From G965222535 sp965222535 (GTDB taxonomy: Bacteria > Pseudomonadota > Gammaproteobacteria > HK1), in the NCBI GenBank assembly GCA_965222535.1, contig OZ244957.1, positions 2,232,001 to 2,296,000 of the forward strand: a DNA stretch of 64,000 bases, written 5' to 3'. The notes under the pieces were generated by a model. The model saw only the letters and a list, made by a program, of their open reading frames with translations. It had not been told where the DNA came from and did not search any database. Below are positions 1-8,686 of the stretch, in pieces. A program made the position numbers and the translations under genes. How positions within the stretch are numbered: the first letter of the stretch is position 1; the number at the start of each line of letters is the position of its first letter.

Positions 1-456
1 GAGGCGACCACGGAGACCATCGCCAACAATATCCGTCACACCATCTTAAAGGATCATCTCAACGACCCAGCGTATTACGATAAGATGTCGCAGTTGCTCG
101 GCGAGATCATCAAAGACCTCAAGGCGCAGCGTCTTTCATATCAGGAATACCTCAACAAAATCGCCGCGCTGGCAAAGCAGGTGCAGGCCGGTTACGCCGA
201 GACCGTGCCCGCCGCCCTCAATACACCCGAGCTTCGCGCGCTGTATAGCAACTTGAGGGAAGACCCAGCCAAAGCAATCGCGGTTGATAAAGCCGTCAAA
301 GCCAAGCGGCCGGATGGCTGGCGCGGTGAGCATAGCAAGGAGCAGGTGATCAAGAAAGCGATCTGGGATGCGCTGAAGGATGAGGATAAGGTCGCGCCGG
401 ATGACGCCGAGGTTGAGCGGCTTTTCCGTATTATCAAGCAACACGAGGGCTATTGA
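1..456 (+). CDS. hsdR: Type I restriction enzyme R subunit, C-terminal end (partial)
   Basis: The reading frame is open from the first base, so the gene begins before the window; about 151 codons are visible. The protein is the helical C-terminal region of HsdR, the ATP-dependent translocase/nuclease subunit of type I restriction-modification. Recognition rests on the pattern of a helix with NNIRHTI, then DPAYYDKMSQLL, a YQEYLNKIAALAKQV segment and the ending RLFRIIKQ, as in the family. The nuclease and helicase motifs would lie upstream and cannot be seen. The stop overlaps the next start by one base (TGATG), so the two genes are translationally coupled. hsdM and hsdS are not in view. Confidence 0.8.
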   Translation, partial: EATTETIANNIRHTILKDHLNDPAYYDKMSQLLGEIIKDLKAQRLSYQEYLNKIAALAKQVQAGYAETVPAALNTPELRALYSNLREDPAKAIAVDKAVKAKRPDGWRGEHSKEQVIKKAIWDALKDEDKVAPDDAEVERLFRIIKQHEGY

Positions 457-1211
457 TGAACGAGACGCTGTGTCTTGGTGAGTTTGAAGTGGATGTGGTC
501 CTGAAGGACATTAAGAACGTGCATCTGAGCGTGTATCCGCCGCACGGTCGAGTGCGTATCGCCGCCCCTACGCGCATGAATCGCGACACGCTTCGCTCCT
601 TTGCGCTCTCGAAGCTCGAGTGGATCAAAGCCGCACGCCGGAAACTGGCCGCCCAAGAACGCGAGCCGCCGCGCATTTATCTCGATCGCGAGAGCCATTA
701 CGTCTGGGGCGAGCGCTGCTTGATGAAACTTATCGAGCAGGATGCGCCAGCGCAAGTGCGCTTTGAGCACAAAACCTTAGTTTTACAGGTCAGGGCGAGC
801 ATCCCGGTGGAGGAAAAGCACGCCTTGGTCGCCCGCTGGTACCGCGACCAGGTGCGCCAGGCTCTCCCGCTGCTGATCGCCAAATGGGAGCCGCTTCTGG
901 GCGTCAAAGTGGCGCGCTTCTTCGTGCAACGGATGAAGACGCGCTGGGGAAGCTGCAATCACAGAGCGGCGAACATCCGCTTAAACACCGAGCTGGCCAA
1001 AAAGCCGCCCGAGTGCCTTGAGTATGTCTTACTCCACGAGATGGTGCATCTGCTCGAACCAAGCCATAACCACCGTTTCAAGCACCTGATGGACCACTTT
1101 ATGCCGCAGTGGCGCGAGCATAAAAAGACGCTCAGCCGTGCGCCGTTGGCGTCCCAGGATTGGGCTTTCAGCCATGCATCGTGCCCTGAACAGCGAAAAC
1201 CGTGCGGCTGA
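456..1211 (+). CDS. YgjP-like DUF45 metallopeptidase of a type I R-M locus
   Basis: A 251-residue protein with a zinc-metallopeptidase motif HEMVH at residues 194-198, followed by the third ligand region EPSHNHRF, and the family motif RWGSC with NIRLN upstream (about residues 162-175). This is the YgjP/DUF45 (WLM, SprT-like) family. I chose the ATG inside the hsdR stop (TGATG) rather than the TTG three bases earlier. DUF45 genes often sit directly after hsdR in type I systems; their role there is not established, and a protease or DNA-protein-crosslink function is only inference. No gene follows on this strand before the tRNA. Confidence 0.8.
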   Translation: MNETLCLGEFEVDVVLKDIKNVHLSVYPPHGRVRIAAPTRMNRDTLRSFALSKLEWIKAARRKLAAQEREPPRIYLDRESHYVWGERCLMKLIEQDAPAQVRFEHKTLVLQVRASIPVEEKHALVARWYRDQVRQALPLLIAKWEPLLGVKVARFFVQRMKTRWGSCNHRAANIRLNTELAKKPPECLEYVLLHEMVHLLEPSHNHRFKHLMDHFMPQWREHKKTLSRAPLASQDWAFSHASCPEQRKPCG

Positions 1212-1322
1212 AAGCAGAGCAGCGCGGCGGTGCAACCGATCGGCCCCTCCTAGGCGCTGTTGCGAACCCAAAATGCGGTAGGGTAGGGGCGGGAATAAAG
1301 CGCGGGCAAGCGCCGCACAAAA

Positions 1323-1350
1323 AAGGCCTGCGGAAAAATCCGCAGGCCTT
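1323..1350 (-). terminator. Rho-independent terminator of tRNA-Asn
   Basis: A perfect 11-bp inverted repeat (AAGGCCTGCGG, loop of six, CCGCAGGCCTT). Read on the minus strand it is followed by a run of six T. It lies seven bases beyond the CCA end of the minus-strand tRNA gene. Confidence 0.85.
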
Positions 1351-1356
1351 CTGCAA

Positions 1357-1432
1357 TGGCTCCCCGGGACGGGCTCGAACCGCCGACCTAGTGATTAACA
1401 GTCACCCGCTCTACCAACTGAGCTACCGGGGA
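1357..1432 (-). tRNA. tRNA-Asn (GTT anticodon)
   Basis: On the minus strand a 76-nt cloverleaf runs from TCCCCGGTAGCTCAG to a genomically encoded CCA. The acceptor stem pairs TCCCCGG with CCGGGGA. The D-loop carries AGTTGGTAGA, the anticodon loop is CTGTTAA with anticodon GTT, and the T-arm has GGTTCGAACC. Flanking promoter and terminator make it a single-gene unit. Confidence 0.96.
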
Positions 1433-1447
1433 TGATCGTGAGGGGCT

Positions 1448-1477
1448 ACTTTAAGGGATAGTGGCGAGGGCAGTCAA
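1448..1477 (-). promoter_or_regulatory. Sigma-70 type promoter of tRNA-Asn
   Basis: Minus strand: TTGACT at 1477-1472, an 18-base spacer and TAAAGT at 1453-1448, followed by a GC-rich stretch (AGCCCC). The -10 lies about 15 bases before the tRNA 5' end. The G/C-rich bases after the -10 resemble the discriminator of stringently controlled stable-RNA promoters; that regulation is inference. Confidence 0.6.
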
Positions 1478-1550
1478 GGCGAGAGGAGCGTGGATAAGCA
1501 TTGATTTTGCGCCGTTGGCGGCGAACAATAGCGTGAAATACTTTCAAGCG

Positions 1551-1820
1551 CCTCGAAAAACCTCAGCGGGAGTGGGGAGTGGGGGAAGGGGAGCTATAAG
1601 TGATCCCTCGAAAAACCTCAGCGGGAAGGAGGTGGGTTTGGCGGAAAGGGTATGCTCACCTGTAACATAAGCTATTGATTTATAATCCTTCCAACAATAA
1701 ATGTGCCCCATAAGTCATTTCGCAAACCCCATCAGTTATGGATTAATATACCCTTTCCCCAATATAACACCCTAACAGGGGCCCCTCAAAAAGCCAGCGA
1801 AGCTGGTTCTTCGAGGTGCC
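1551..1820. repeat. Palindromic dispersed repeat, double copy, upstream of moeA
   Basis: Two left ends (GCCTCGAAAAACCTCAGCGGG at 1551 and CCTCGAAAAACCTCAGCGGG near 1606) are followed by a purine-rich GTGGGTTTGGCGGAAAGGG arm, a TTGATTTATAATCCTTCC core and a CCCTTTCCCCAATA arm. The right palindrome is GGGGCCCCTC...TCGAGGTGCC, ending at 1820. It fills most of the gap between tRNA-Asn and moeA. The open frame that extends moeA upstream to 1703 is repeat sequence, so I do not use it. Confidence 0.8.
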
Positions 1821-1834
1821 AAAGGTTAAAATCA

Positions 1835-3139
1835 GTGTCCGATCCGCAGCAAAACGCAACTTCCGAGGGTTCTGAGGCGCTATTGGCGGATTGTTACGCA
1901 AACGCCTCCGGCTTGCTGCCGGTAGCCGAGGCGATGCGCCGCGTCTTAGCGCAACTGCAGCCGTTGGCAGGCAGCGAAGAGCTGCCTCTGGAGCAGGCTC
2001 TGGGGAGAGTCCTAGCCAAGGACATACACTCAAAAATAGCCGTGCCAAGGTACACCAACGCAGCAATGGACGGTTATGCTATATGCGCCGCGGAGATCCC
2101 GCCAGCAGGCCTGCCGCCGGTTGCTTTTGCGGTTGTTGGCAAGGCATTGGCGGGGCATCCAGATGCTGCTAAGGTAAGCGGGCCGAGGCAGTGCGTACGG
2201 ATCATGACGGGCGCGCCGCTGCCGGCGGGTACTGATACGGTGGTAATGCAGGAGCACACCGTTAGCACCGGCGGCGCGTTGGTTGCGATCGGGCCAGGGC
2301 ACCGCCGCGGGCAGCATGTACGCCAAGCGGGAGAGGATTTGCAGCGTGGGCAGCGGATACTGACTGCGGGAAGCCGCATTGGGGCCGCCGAGTTGGGCAT
2401 GATCGCTTCTGTTGGATATCCGCAGGTGCCTTTGCGACCGCGCATCCGCGCTGCTTATTTTTCCACTGGGGACGAAATCAATGCCCCGGGTACGGCATTG
2501 ACAGCAGGGGGGATATACGACAGCAACCGCTTCACGGTGCGCGCCATGCTTGCACGGCTTGGGGTCGAGGCACGCGACCTGGGGGTGGTGCGCGATGAGC
2601 GCGCAGCGGTGGTTGCGGCACTGCGCGATGCAGCACAACAAGCGGACGTGGTGATCACCTCCGGCGGCGTCTCCACTGGCGAGAAGGATTATATTCGCGA
2701 GGCGCTCGACATCGTCGGCCGCGTCAGCTTTTGGCGCATCGCCATCCGACCGGGAAGGCCGCTCGCTTTCGGCTCGATCGGTAACAGCGCGTTTTTTGGC
2801 TTGCCCGGCAACCCCGTAGCAGTCATGGTGACTTTTTACCAGTTTGTGCAGCCCGCCTTGCGGCACCTAGCAGGCGAAAGTCAACTCTGGCCGCAGCCGC
2901 GGCTACTGGCACGGTGCACCGAGCGCTTGCGCAAGAAGGTTGGCCGGATGGAGTATTACCGCGCCATTTTAGGATGCGATGAAAACGCGGAACAGGTGGT
3001 GCGCAGCACCGGTGCCAGCGGCTCTGGCCTGCTGCATACGATGCACGATGCAAACTGTTTTATCGTGCTGCCGGAAGACCGGGGGAACGTCAGCGCCGGT
3101 GATATGGTAGAGGTTCAGCCCTTCTACGGTTTATGTTGA
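1835..3139 (+). CDS. moeA: Molybdopterin molybdenumtransferase MoeA
   Basis: MoeA inserts molybdate into adenylated molybdopterin to make molybdenum cofactor. The 434-residue protein has the N-terminal hallmark AAMDGYA, the MTGAPLP segment, the MogA-like domain motif TSGGVSTGEKDY and LPGNPVA, and a C-terminal domain IV, matching the usual length of about 410. The start is a GTG at 1835, just after the repeat ends; an in-frame ATG at 1703 lies inside the repeat and would add 44 unrelated residues. A moaB-type gene follows 31 bp downstream. Together with the tungstate-type ABC genes at 31-32 kb, this suggests Mo/W-enzyme use. Confidence 0.9.
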   Translation: MSDPQQNATSEGSEALLADCYANASGLLPVAEAMRRVLAQLQPLAGSEELPLEQALGRVLAKDIHSKIAVPRYTNAAMDGYAICAAEIPPAGLPPVAFAVVGKALAGHPDAAKVSGPRQCVRIMTGAPLPAGTDTVVMQEHTVSTGGALVAIGPGHRRGQHVRQAGEDLQRGQRILTAGSRIGAAELGMIASVGYPQVPLRPRIRAAYFSTGDEINAPGTALTAGGIYDSNRFTVRAMLARLGVEARDLGVVRDERAAVVAALRDAAQQADVVITSGGVSTGEKDYIREALDIVGRVSFWRIAIRPGRPLAFGSIGNSAFFGLPGNPVAVMVTFYQFVQPALRHLAGESQLWPQPRLLARCTERLRKKVGRMEYYRAILGCDENAEQVVRSTGASGSGLLHTMHDANCFIVLPEDRGNVSAGDMVEVQPFYGLC

Positions 3140-3170
3140 GCTGCCCTTTGGGTTAACTGGTGATGCTGCA

Positions 3171-3692
3171 ATGCCCACTACGAAACGCTTATTTATTCCG
3201 CTGCGCATGGCAGTGCTGACGGTATCCGACAGCCGTACCGAGGCGGACGATACGTCCGGTCATTGCCTAGCGCAGCGGCTGACCGACGGCGGGCACGTAC
3301 TGGCTGCGAAACGCATCGTGCCGGACAATATTTACCGCATCCGCGCCCAAGTGTCAGCTTGGATAGCTGATCCAGAGGTGGCGATCATATTGACCACCGG
3401 CGGTACCGGGGTAACCGGCAGAGACGGCACTCCCGAAGCAGTGTTGCCGTTACTGGATAAGGTCATTGAGGGGTTTGGTGAAACCTTCCGGCGCTTATCG
3501 TTCGACACCATCCGCACTTCTACGATTCAATCACGCGCTATTGCCGGCGTAGCGAACAGCACCTATATCTTCTGCCTGCCGGGTTCTCCAGGCGCTTGCC
3601 GGGATGCTTGGGATCAGCTGATCAGCGCGCAATTAGATTATCGTACCCGACCGTGTAATCTGGTTGAACTGATCCCGCGCTTGGGTGAATAA
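3171..3692 (+). CDS. moaB: MoaB/MogA family molybdopterin adenylyltransferase
   Basis: A 173-residue protein of the MoaB/Mog family, which adenylates molybdopterin before metal insertion by MoeA. Visible motifs are AVLTVSDSR near the N-terminus, LTTGGTGVTGRDGTPE at about residues 74-89 and LPGSPGACRDAW near residue 135. The length fits MoaB (about 170) better than MogA (about 195), but the two are hard to separate by eye. It sits 31 bp after moeA on the same strand, so co-transcription is likely. Confidence 0.85.
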   Translation: MPTTKRLFIPLRMAVLTVSDSRTEADDTSGHCLAQRLTDGGHVLAAKRIVPDNIYRIRAQVSAWIADPEVAIILTTGGTGVTGRDGTPEAVLPLLDKVIEGFGETFRRLSFDTIRTSTIQSRAIAGVANSTYIFCLPGSPGACRDAWDQLISAQLDYRTRPCNLVELIPRLGE

Positions 3693-3806
3693 GCCTCACC
3701 GCGCCAGCGTGGCGAGTGAGAGCTGACTTTTGGGATTTCTTGGAGGGCATTGAATGCAATCGATTAATCCGCTTTACGTTGACCTGAGGTCTCGATAAGC
3801 CCGCCA

Positions 3807-4700
3807 ATGCGTTTGATGCCGTGGATCATCTTGCTTTTCATCGGCGGCATTTGGGGCGGCACGTTCTCGCTGATGAAAATAGCAGTAAGCGGTGCCGCGC
3901 AGCCGATCGGGATCGCGTTCTGGCAATCCGTTGTCTCTGGCGGCTTGCTGTTGCTGTACACGCTGTGGCGGCATCGCAGTCTGCGCTTTCTCAGGTACCA
4001 CTTTGGCCTGATCACAGCTCTCGCGCTACTCGGCGGGGCGATCCCCGGCGTGCTTTTTTATTTTGCCGCCATCAAGGTTTCTGCCGGTGTGTTGGCGATC
4101 ACGGTCGCGCTGGTGCCGATCCTGACCTACGCCATGGCCGTGCCGCTGCGCCGCGAAGCATTCTCGGCGGTGCGTCTCAGCGGGGTGTTTTTCGGTACCG
4201 TGGCGATCCTGCTGCTGGTCATCCCGGAGAACAGCTTGCCGCATCCAGAGGTGCTGCTGTGGGTGCTGCTGGCGTGCCTGAGTTCCGTCTGCTATGCAGC
4301 GGAAAACCTGCTGATCGATTGCTGGAAAACGGTTAGTTTAGGACCGATCCGAACCTCGTGTGGGATGAATGTTATGAGTGCGGTACTGCTTCTTCCGCTG
4401 GCGCTGGCAAGTGATCAATTCTGGTTGCCTGAGCTACCGTTCGGGCGACTGGAATGGGTGGTCATTGCGATCGGGCTGATCACTGCTGTCGCTTACACCT
4501 TATTTGTCTATCTGATCAATACCGCCGGCCCGTTATTTGCCAGCCAGGCCGGTTATGTTGTAACCCTGTCAGGCGTGCTTTGGGGGATTGCATTGTTCGG
4601 CGAAAGCCATTCCGTATGGGTATGGAGCGCTTTCGCCACAATGCTGTTGGGGCTTGCGCTGGTGACGCCGAGAAAACAACTGACAGCGGAAAAAGGTTAG
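3807..4700 (+). CDS. EamA/DMT-superfamily membrane transporter
   Basis: A 297-residue inner-membrane protein with about ten hydrophobic segments arranged as two five-helix EamA halves. The first half begins IGGIWGGTFSLMK, the family start signature, and the second holds LITAVAYTLFVYLINTAGP, typical of the second EamA domain. The substrate cannot be told from sequence; members export amino acids, nucleobases or other metabolites. It is convergent with the marC-like gene, whose stop is only 32 bp away. Confidence 0.8.
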   Translation: MRLMPWIILLFIGGIWGGTFSLMKIAVSGAAQPIGIAFWQSVVSGGLLLLYTLWRHRSLRFLRYHFGLITALALLGGAIPGVLFYFAAIKVSAGVLAITVALVPILTYAMAVPLRREAFSAVRLSGVFFGTVAILLLVIPENSLPHPEVLLWVLLACLSSVCYAAENLLIDCWKTVSLGPIRTSCGMNVMSAVLLLPLALASDQFWLPELPFGRLEWVVIAIGLITAVAYTLFVYLINTAGPLFASQAGYVVTLSGVLWGIALFGESHSVWVWSAFATMLLGLALVTPRKQLTAEKG

Positions 4701-4732
4701 TTGCAAAGGTGGGTGACCGCACGCAGCCGTTG

Positions 4733-5365
4733 CTAGACGCCCAGCAGCCCGCTTTGTCGAATGCCGTCAAACATGAACTGAATCGCCAACGAGGACAATA
4801 GAACGCCCATCACGCGAGTAATCACCTGCATCCCGATAACACCAAGGAACCGTTGAATTTTTCCGGCTATCAGCAAAGCGGCGAAGGTAAGGAGCAAGAT
4901 CGCCAGCAATGCCGCGATGACAGCCACCTTGCCGGCTACGTTCCCCTCTTCGCTCGCCATCAGCAGAATCGCCGCGCCCATTGCGCCGGGGCCGGCGATT
5001 AGAGGGGTCGCCAGAGGGAACACGGCGATGTCCTTTTTCGCCGCCGCCTCGCGCTCCTCTTCGTCGGTGGTCGAGATCCCGCCGGAAGAACGCGCAAACG
5101 CCATCTCAATACCGATCAACAGCAACAAAATCCCGCCAGCCGTCCTGAGTGCAGCGAGAGAGATCCCGAGACTTTCCAGCAGCGTCTCCCCCACAAATGC
5201 AAAGGTGAGTAAAATGGCAGCGGCGGTCAACGTCCCCCGTATGGCCATCGCTCGCTTGTGCTGCGCTGATTCGCCCGCCGTGAGCACGGCGAACATAGCA
5301 GCGACATCGATAGGGCCAATCGTCGCAAAGAAAGTTGCAAAGGCGACAGCAGCAGACTCAAACAA
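4733..5365 (-). CDS. MarC family integral membrane protein
   Basis: A 210-residue protein with six hydrophobic segments in two triplets. The family motifs are present: FFATIGPIDVAAMFAVLT near the N-terminus and ATPLIAGPGAMGAAILLM at mid-length. MarC/UPF0056 proteins are inner-membrane proteins of unproven function; the old link to multiple antibiotic resistance was not upheld. The central loop with TTDEEEREAAAKK is acidic and probably cytoplasmic. Confidence 0.85.
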   Translation of the reverse strand: MFESAAVAFATFFATIGPIDVAAMFAVLTAGESAQHKRAMAIRGTLTAAAILLTFAFVGETLLESLGISLAALRTAGGILLLLIGIEMAFARSSGGISTTDEEEREAAAKKDIAVFPLATPLIAGPGAMGAAILLMASEEGNVAGKVAVIAALLAILLLTFAALLIAGKIQRFLGVIGMQVITRVMGVLLSSLAIQFMFDGIRQSGLLGV

Positions 5366-5430
5366 TAGTGTGGAATCCCATGATGGTTTTTGTGCAAAAT
5401 GCCCGGCGCTAAGTCGAAAGTCAAGATCTT

Positions 5431-5520
5431 ACTGGGGTTAGGGGCTTGGGGGAAGGGGGTAGAGCGTTTTTTTATGGTGTTCGGAGTTCCTTCACCCTTT
5501 CCCCAATATAATCGTCTTGT
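5431..5520. repeat. Palindromic dispersed repeat, degraded copy
   Basis: Left arm GGGGCTTGGGGGAAGGGGG near 5440 and right arm CACCCTTTCCCCAATATAATC at 5493 face each other around a short core, as in the better copies. The outer palindromes are not recognisable. A separate perfect hairpin (GCCAAGC, loop GCA, GCTTGGC) at 5540-5556 follows before the nuclease gene. Confidence 0.55.
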
Positions 5521-5590
5521 TTACCACGCCTCCACAACTGCCAAGCGCAGCTTGGCTGTTTGCGGATTAAAACATTAAAAGGTCTATCCG

Positions 5591-8278
5591 ATGCACCATA
5601 GCCACAAGCTGCGATCATTGCTCCATCATCGCCAAGTGCCGCGAGTGCGCTTGCAATGGTTGCGCCAGTTGCTGAAAGGCGTGCGCCTCGGCATTGTGTT
5701 AGGTTGCCCGATGATGGCAACTGCCGAGCCGCAACTGCTCGGTTGGTGGTCGTTCAACAACATCTTACTGCACCAAGGCTATGCTCAGCATTTGTCGGTG
5801 GGCGCGGGCGCTCGTTTTGGCTATTACGACGCGAAAAAGCAGCGGCTATACCCAAACGCTTCAGCCAGCGGGGCAGCCGCTCAAGCGGACGAGGCAGGTC
5901 TGTTTATCGACACCAGCAACCTTGTCGGCAATAATTTCACAAGCGGCAGAGGGAATAATTGGGGCGCGTACAAAGGTGCCCCCATCGGTCGACCAGCCGA
6001 GTCTGTTGGGGCGATGTTCGTTGCCCTAGAGGGGGCGCTTGCGATCAGCGGCAGCGCCAATAACGCTCGCTTCTTCCAGATCATCGCAGACCTCAGAGGG
6101 TATCGTACGCTGCGTCTTTGCTGGGTCGAGCGACGCACGGCGCGTGGGTTTGCGGCACTGGAAGCCAGCGTGTCAACAGATGGGAAACGCTTTACCGCGC
6201 TTGACGTAACAAGCGAAGCGGGCGCGCCCAAAAAATGGCACCGGCGCAGTGCACTTATCGGCGATCGGTTCGTGGAAGCGCCGCGTGTACTGATCCGCTT
6301 TACCCTGCACGGTGCTACGCACCGCAAGGGGAACGTGCGGGTTGATAACATTTTGCTGTACGTGGGCGCGGCGCTAGGGAAGGGGGCGGCCTGCGCCAGA
6401 GTCAACACATGCTGCCCGGCAGCGGCGAACAGCGTGCCCCTGCTATCGTCGCCAACCGCCGCCGCGGCAGTGACAGCGGGAGCAGCAGCGCCGCGGCGGG
6501 TAGCGATAGCGGCGATCCAGGGGCCTGCGGCGCAAAGCCCTTACCGCGATCAGCGCGTGCGCACCAGCGGCGTGGTGACCGCGGTGTTTCAGCGCGACGG
6601 ACAATTGGGCGGATTTTTCATCCAGCAACAGCCGCCGGCTGACAATGATCCGCGCACCTCGGAGGGCATTTTTGTCATCGCCAAGACCCCGCAGTTGAAA
6701 GTCGGTGATCGCGTAACGCTGAGCGCACGCGTCATTGAGCAGCCAACACCACGCCAGCAGGGCGTTTCCGGTGCGCTTGCTTCGCGCACTGCTTTGGTAG
6801 CAGATACGATAAAGCGTCATGGGAAAGCGCCACCGATCCTGCCAACGCCGCTCAGGTTGCCGCAAGAAGCGTCTAGGCTTGAGCAGTTTGAGGGGATGCT
6901 GGTGGACTTGAGCGCTGGCGATCTTGTCTATACCGTGATCGATACCAATGGGCTGTGGCGCTATGGCCAACTGCTGCTGGCCGCGCCTGACAGATCAGGG
7001 CGCAGCGGGCGCTTGTATCAACCGACGCAGTGGCATTTGCCCGACTCGCCGTTGCGGGCGCAATTGCAGGCACGCAATCAGCGCCGCAAGATCGTCATCG
7101 ATGATGGGCGGGAGAGGGTGCTTCGCGGTCGCGATGGCCTACCGTGGTACCTCCGCGATGCCGAACCGCGCGCCGGCACTAGCGTTCGCGTCGGTGACAC
7201 GCTGGCGCAGAACATAGTCGGCATCCTCGATTTTGGCCCCATCGGTCAAGGCGCAAAGCGGTTTTACGGCTACCGTTTGCAAGCTGTGGCGGTGCCACGG
7301 TTGCGCCAGACCAACCCGCGCCCGGCGGTGCCCCGGCGGCACCAAGCAGGCACCTTGCGCGTTGCGTCTTACAATGCGCAGAATTACTTCACAAGCCTCG
7401 GTCAGCGCGGTGCCGCCAATGCGCGCCAGCGCCAGCGCCAGCGGCGCAAAACGAGCGTTGTGTTACAAGCTCTCAACGCCGACCTCATCGCTTTGCAGGA
7501 GATTGAAAACAACCGCCAAGCGATCGCCGAACTCACTCGTGATCTCAACCGCAGTCTCGGCAGTCGAGTGTATCAGGCGGTCGATTTCGGTATCGTTGGC
7601 AGCGATAGCATCCGCTCAGCGCTGTTGTACCGCCGGCAAATCCTGCAACCTTATGGCACCGCCGCGGTACTTGACGACAGCGTCGATCAACGCGCGCAAA
7701 GCCGCAGAAATCGACCCTCGATCGCACGCAGCTTTATCCACCGCGAAAGTGGCGAACGCTTGACCGTGGTGGTGACGCATTTTAAGTCCAAGGGCTCTTC
7801 ATGTGCGCGACCGCTTCCTGGCGCTTATCCACTGCGTGATCCAAAACGCGATGATGGGCAAGGCCATTGCAATGCCACCCGCACCAGCGCAGCGCAGGCG
7901 CTGGTCGCCTGGCTTCGCGCCGATCCGACGCAAAGCGATGGTCCCGATATCCTGATCGTCGGCGATCTGAACGCCTATGCGATGGAGGATCCGCTACGGG
8001 TGCTGGAGCGGGCCGGGTTTGTCAATGCTATCCGCCGTGCTATTGGGCGCATGGCTTACGGTTATCAATTCCGCGGCGAATCCGGTTACCTCAGCCATGC
8101 GCTGACCAGCGCCTCGCTTGCGCCGCGTCTGCGCCGCGTACGTCAGTATCACATCAACGCCGATGAGCCGCAGCGCTTCGCATATTACCGCAGCACCGCC
8201 AACGGCGATCAGGCGACTCGCTTCCGTGCTTCCGATCACGATCCGTTGATCGTCGCGATCGACATCACAAAACGCTGA
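5591..8278 (+). CDS. ExeM/NucH family secreted endonuclease
   Basis: An 895-residue extracellular nuclease candidate. The basic N-terminus and the hydrophobic stretch LGIVLGCPMMATAEPQ look like a signal peptide with a cleavage site near ATA-EP. Residues of about 310-430 form an OB-like YhcR/ExeM domain (IAAIQGPAAQSPY, then VRTSGVVTAVFQ). The C-terminal third is an endonuclease/exonuclease/phosphatase domain: VASYNAQNYF, ALQEIENN, VVVTHFKSKG, VGDLNAY and the catalytic ASDHDPL at the end. The family degrades extracellular DNA for nutrient scavenging or biofilm turnover. It stands alone between a repeat copy and a pseudogene. Confidence 0.85.
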   Translation: MHHSHKLRSLLHHRQVPRVRLQWLRQLLKGVRLGIVLGCPMMATAEPQLLGWWSFNNILLHQGYAQHLSVGAGARFGYYDAKKQRLYPNASASGAAAQADEAGLFIDTSNLVGNNFTSGRGNNWGAYKGAPIGRPAESVGAMFVALEGALAISGSANNARFFQIIADLRGYRTLRLCWVERRTARGFAALEASVSTDGKRFTALDVTSEAGAPKKWHRRSALIGDRFVEAPRVLIRFTLHGATHRKGNVRVDNILLYVGAALGKGAACARVNTCCPAAANSVPLLSSPTAAAAVTAGAAAPRRVAIAAIQGPAAQSPYRDQRVRTSGVVTAVFQRDGQLGGFFIQQQPPADNDPRTSEGIFVIAKTPQLKVGDRVTLSARVIEQPTPRQQGVSGALASRTALVADTIKRHGKAPPILPTPLRLPQEASRLEQFEGMLVDLSAGDLVYTVIDTNGLWRYGQLLLAAPDRSGRSGRLYQPTQWHLPDSPLRAQLQARNQRRKIVIDDGRERVLRGRDGLPWYLRDAEPRAGTSVRVGDTLAQNIVGILDFGPIGQGAKRFYGYRLQAVAVPRLRQTNPRPAVPRRHQAGTLRVASYNAQNYFTSLGQRGAANARQRQRQRRKTSVVLQALNADLIALQEIENNRQAIAELTRDLNRSLGSRVYQAVDFGIVGSDSIRSALLYRRQILQPYGTAAVLDDSVDQRAQSRRNRPSIARSFIHRESGERLTVVVTHFKSKGSSCARPLPGAYPLRDPKRDDGQGHCNATRTSAAQALVAWLRADPTQSDGPDILIVGDLNAYAMEDPLRVLERAGFVNAIRRAIGRMAYGYQFRGESGYLSHALTSASLAPRLRRVRQYHINADEPQRFAYYRSTANGDQATRFRASDHDPLIVAIDITKR

Positions 8279-8423
8279 ATGTCACGCGGTTTTTCTGTGC
8301 CCCACGCACCGTTGACGCATGGGGCTGTTCAGCGTACCGCTGTGCTGATATGGTGAAGGCACAAAGTGGGGTACAATCTGCGTCAGCAACGCCAACTTGG
8401 CGGGGCACAAAAAAGAGGGTTAT

Positions 8424-8686
8424 GTGGCGCAACATAAGGTCGCTATAGTGACTGCCGGGGGGTATCGATAGCCTTGCTACAGCGGTAGGAATTTATCGAT
8501 TGTATTCCGCTTGGACGCTATGGCAAGACCGCAGAGATCGCTGATGTGATCGCGTTTCTTGCATCCGCCGGCGCTGTTCTCGCACGCTCGGTATGGTTTG
8601 ATGTAGCCTGCCTGCTTCCTTCTCTTAGCAGGGCTTGCGCCTTGCGTCTCGCGCCTTATACGGCGCGTCCGGGGCCTGACCAATGA
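8424..8686 (+). pseudogene. Decayed short-chain dehydrogenase/reductase remnant
   Basis: A GTG at 8424, preceded by AGAGGG, opens a frame reading AQHKVAIVTAGG, the start of an SDR Rossmann fold; it meets a stop within a few codons. From 8507 another frame reads PLGRYGKTAEIADVIAFLAS, the classic SDR C-terminal signature. The intervening catalytic YxxxK region, about 150 or more codons, is missing. The second frame stays open to 8686, where its stop overlaps the next start (ATGA), so it is probably fused to the end of a lost Mrp gene. Functional product unlikely. Confidence 0.55.

Noticed and set aside
1202..1435. 77-codon plus-strand frame ending in a GSPGRARTADLV-type sequence
   Set aside because: It is the translation of the antisense strand of tRNA-Asn and its terminator, a well-known false gene.
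1461..1670. 69-codon plus-strand frame before moeA
   Set aside because: It runs through the tRNA promoter region and a dispersed repeat; no ribosome site and no family resemblance.
2030..2866. 278-codon minus-strand frame opposite moeA
   Set aside because: Antisense shadow of a clear moeA gene; composition unlike a folded protein and no start signal.
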